A stretch of 64,000 nt of DNA from Triops longicaudatus (Eukaryota > Arthropoda > Branchiopoda > Notostraca > Triopsidae). Position numbers and translations under genes: made by a program. Below are positions 61,324 through 64,000 of this stretch, piece by piece (within the stretch, counting starts at the first letter, position 1; each line of letters starts with the position of its first letter). The stretch is from NCBI GenBank assembly GCA_022885665.1, contig JAGQDJ010000010.1, positions 310,001-374,000 of the forward strand, in the 5' to 3' direction. The notes below the pieces were generated by a model, which was not told the origin of the DNA, searched no databases, and saw only the letters and a list, made by a program, of their open reading frames with translations.

Positions 61324-63851
61324 TCTCACTGTGCTCTTGTTTTAAAAGACTTTTTCTCCCTCTCCGTGATTCACAAGCGTTTGATTTTCGCCTTCCCCTT
61401 TTCAATCTTAACGCTTCAACGTCGCGTCTGTAAATACAATAAGGAACGCATTTTAGCATCGATCTCCCTTAGCATTAAGACACATACCTTTTCCCTTTCA
61501 ACAATACAGTACTTTAGAACCCTCTCAATACATCCATTTTCTTTAACTTTTTTAGAGAAAATTTAATATAAGATTGGCGTCGCGTGGAGGAATGGTGCCT
61601 GGGGCTAAAGAAAGCTTTCAAAGTAGACAAAAATAAAAACAAGAGAACTGCAAAGCCACAAGTTCTGAAGATTAAAACAAACATAGGGTAATTTAGTTTA
61701 TTATACATCGTTTACACGTGTAAGGTAGACGTTAAAAGTTAATGATTCAGTTTGGTGAAACATTTTGAAAATTACTCTTGAACAATTGTACAACTGATTT
61801 TCAAAAATGTCACCCGTGTTTGAAAGACTCATACATGTTCTTCCTGCTAAGCTCTCGGTTTACTCGGGTAAATGTGCGAAAGTGTGCAAAATGTCATGAG
61901 AGTAATCTTCTCATCAAAACTATGTAAATTTTTCGTGAAAATCGCTGAAAGAGTTTAGATAAAGAATTTGGAAGAATCTGATAAGGTGCAACAATAAATA
62001 GTAAGATTAAATGATGGATAGATCAGTAGGGACACTTTTCTACTCTTCGTTTTTCATTTCAAGTGCAGGCAAAACCCTAGCCCAAAACTTTTTTGTTTAG
62101 ACAACCTAACGTCCTGGCTATAAAATGAGGTATGGTACGCTTCAAGAAGACGAAAAAGTAAGACGAAACTATTACGGAACTAGACACTATTGCAAGTGTT
62201 GAAAATAAAAGGCTGGGTACACAATCTTGACTTAAAAGTGTACGACAATTTGTCGGTGTGTTTTGCCATCAATAACAAAAAAAAAAAGGAAATCAGGACG
62301 GACTCACAGTAAAAAAAAAAAGGTTTCGTGTTAACATTGCAAACATTCTAGCTTAGGTTGTCAGATACATATACTGAACGGTACAATGAAATTAACAGGA
62401 CCTGTTTCTTACAAAATGTCCCACAGATACATTTTTTTACGCACTCTTTACTCCTTTGTGGCGAAATTTTCACCGTCTCGATTTCGTTGCTATTGCTTGG
62501 GAAGTCTGATTTTTTCCTAGTTCTAAAACGTTTCCCGTTCATTTGTTCTACTGTTTGTAAGGTTTGTCCGACGTGTCAACTGTTCTGTCCCTTACTCATG
62601 GCATCAACGCGTGTAGTGCCTCTACGGGATGAACTAAAACTTCTTTTGCATCACGTATGTGTATACAAGGCTTCCTACTGCACAGAACATGACCCCTGCT
62701 CGAAAATTATTGTTTACATGAAATAAACTTGTCAAGTCTTCAATGTCACATTGTAAGAAATCTCTAAATTCAACCATCTGTCTTGATACTCTTAGGTTCT
62801 GTCAAAAACCACCACTGTTAATTACACTTTTAGGAACCCCGCTCGAAATTACGTGCAAAAATACAAGGAATTACGTATATAACTTGCTATCCACGTCAGT
62901 AATCCGCTGTTCTCAGTCCTTCGACAATTTACCTTTACACAATTCGAACTCTATATACATCTCATTCGACCTGAAACTAAATACGACACATTCTTTTTAA
63001 AAATAATGCAATTTTCTTACTTATTTTGCGTATTACGAGTTTCACGACGCAACCGTGATCCACTCTTACAATCTAAATTCCCAAAAGAAATGCATGAAAT
63101 TTCGCAAATCCAAACATCTCCATAAAGCGATCGCAACTCGTTCACATCTATGCTTTCACTCCCTTGCCTTCACTCTACGACACACAGATTCCACACATAT
63201 ACCTATCTATCTCGACACAACTTTTTTGTTACGTTTGCTAAGCGCCTCTTCGCCCGTCAGCTTCACAGGAAGGGAGATAAATACTGTACCGTACCGCACT
63301 CACATATCGTCCATACATACATATATGAAATCTGCTCGTCTATGTCGAACACTTGTGGCTATGTGTACACTTACCTGAGTTAGTTCTATTCCAATTATCG
63401 TCACAGCCTTTGTTACACCAACTTTGAAACTCAAGCTTTCACATCTGGTCAATGTAAAGCTCCATAAAACTGAAAATTTGTGGAGTCCAAAGTAGCACTC
63501 TCAACTACATGAATGTCAACTGACAAATCTTCAACTGGCGCTCACACGCACGTTTTCCAGCGCTTGCAACTCATTTTGACCCTTTTTCCTCTGCTTGAAA
63601 CCAGTTTTCTAAAAACTTGACCCTATCCCCAGTTCACGTCCCTATGACCTTATCGAGCTTAAACCGTGCCCGGGGGGCTCAAATCCCCTTTTATAGCCTG
63701 GTAAAAGTATAGAAACGGGGAAAGTGATGAAATGAGGACAGGGTGGGAAAAATTGATAGGAAAATGGTTTATTTCTTAACTTTGGCAAGCAAAAAGATCA
63801 AACACATTAAAATGGGACATTCGTCGAGAGAAAACTTTTTTCTCGTTTTTT
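61324..63851. other. Upstream region of the MFSD4-like gene
   Basis: About 2.5 kb. The first 104 bases (61324-61427) look like 5' UTR behind a good acceptor (TTGTATTTACAG on the minus strand). The rest should contain the promoter and the 3' UTR of the gene entering from the right. No further exon is supported. Confidence 0.5.
63768..63773 (-). terminator. Poly(A) signal of the gene at the right edge
   Basis: AATAAA on the minus strand, about 80 bases beyond the stop codon at 63852-63854. Confidence 0.5.
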
Positions 63852-64000
63852 TCATGCTTTTTCATCGTTCATGATCACGGATTCTAAATATCGCTCAAAT
63901 TCTTTGCTTTCTTCCAGGTCGTTGCTTAATTGTTGCTCCAATTCATGTAACGTTCGTTTCTTTCCTGTTAGTCTCGTTTCGTCCATTGAAATAGACTGTT
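63852..64000 (-). CDS. C-terminal end of an unidentified gene (partial, runs off the window)
   Basis: The last 48 residues of a minus-strand coding region, open to the window edge: QSISMDETRLTGKKRTLHEL, then a charged helical stretch (EQQLSNDLEESKEFERYLES) ending VIMNDEKA and TGA. The heptad-like spacing of Leu and the charged composition suggest a coiled coil. A nearby poly(A) signal supports a real 3' end. Too little is visible to assign a family. Confidence 0.6.
   Translation of the reverse strand, partial: QSISMDETRLTGKKRTLHELEQQLSNDLEESKEFERYLESVIMNDEKA

Overview
The window is eukaryotic nuclear DNA from an animal. Its genes are split by AT-rich introns with GT-AG boundaries. The gene set suggests an ecdysozoan, most likely an arthropod and possibly a tardigrade: a chitin-deacetylase-like secreted enzyme, an NRF-6-type membrane acyltransferase, and an invertebrate-type anion channel subunit. 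Species identity cannot be fixed from the sequence. I rebuilt gene structures by hand from splice signals, reading phase and remembered family sequences; exon lists are in the evidence fields.

Plus strand, left half. An NPC1-type sterol transporter fills 2.2-21.5 kb with 23 coding exons whose phases agree throughout (1478 aa). Its introns are loaded with small repeats and MITE-like elements. It is followed by an intact NRF-6-like acyltransferase (24.6-28.7 kb, 12 exons, 734 aa), a decayed tandem copy of that gene (29.2-30.9 kb), a chitin/polysaccharide deacetylase-like gene (31.5-34.7 kb), SMARCE1/BAF57 (35.4-39.0 kb) and the catalytic part of separase (40.3-43.4 kb).

Minus strand, right half. 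Convergent with separase are a Cys-loop anion channel subunit (47.0-49.0 kb, first exon not found), an unrecognised 306-codon reading frame (49.6-50.5 kb), an MFSD4/SLC60-type transporter (51.9-57.3 kb, probably with an N-terminal exon at 61.1-61.3 kb), and the 3' end of another gene running off the window (63.85-64.0 kb). An assembly gap of 129 N lies inside a TA microsatellite at 50.9 kb.

The neighbours share no pathway: sterol export, surface lipid handling, chitin modification, chromatin remodelling, sister-chromatid separation, inhibitory signalling and solute transport. I see no operon, CRISPR array, rRNA or intact autonomous transposon, and no convincing novel biological system. The most interesting signals are an apparently compact separase with a GC-AG intron, a predicted NPC1 C-terminal splice switch, a repeat family whose copy ends on an NPC1 splice acceptor, two hAT MITEs with perfect target duplications, and a possible splice between the unknown reading frame and the channel gene.
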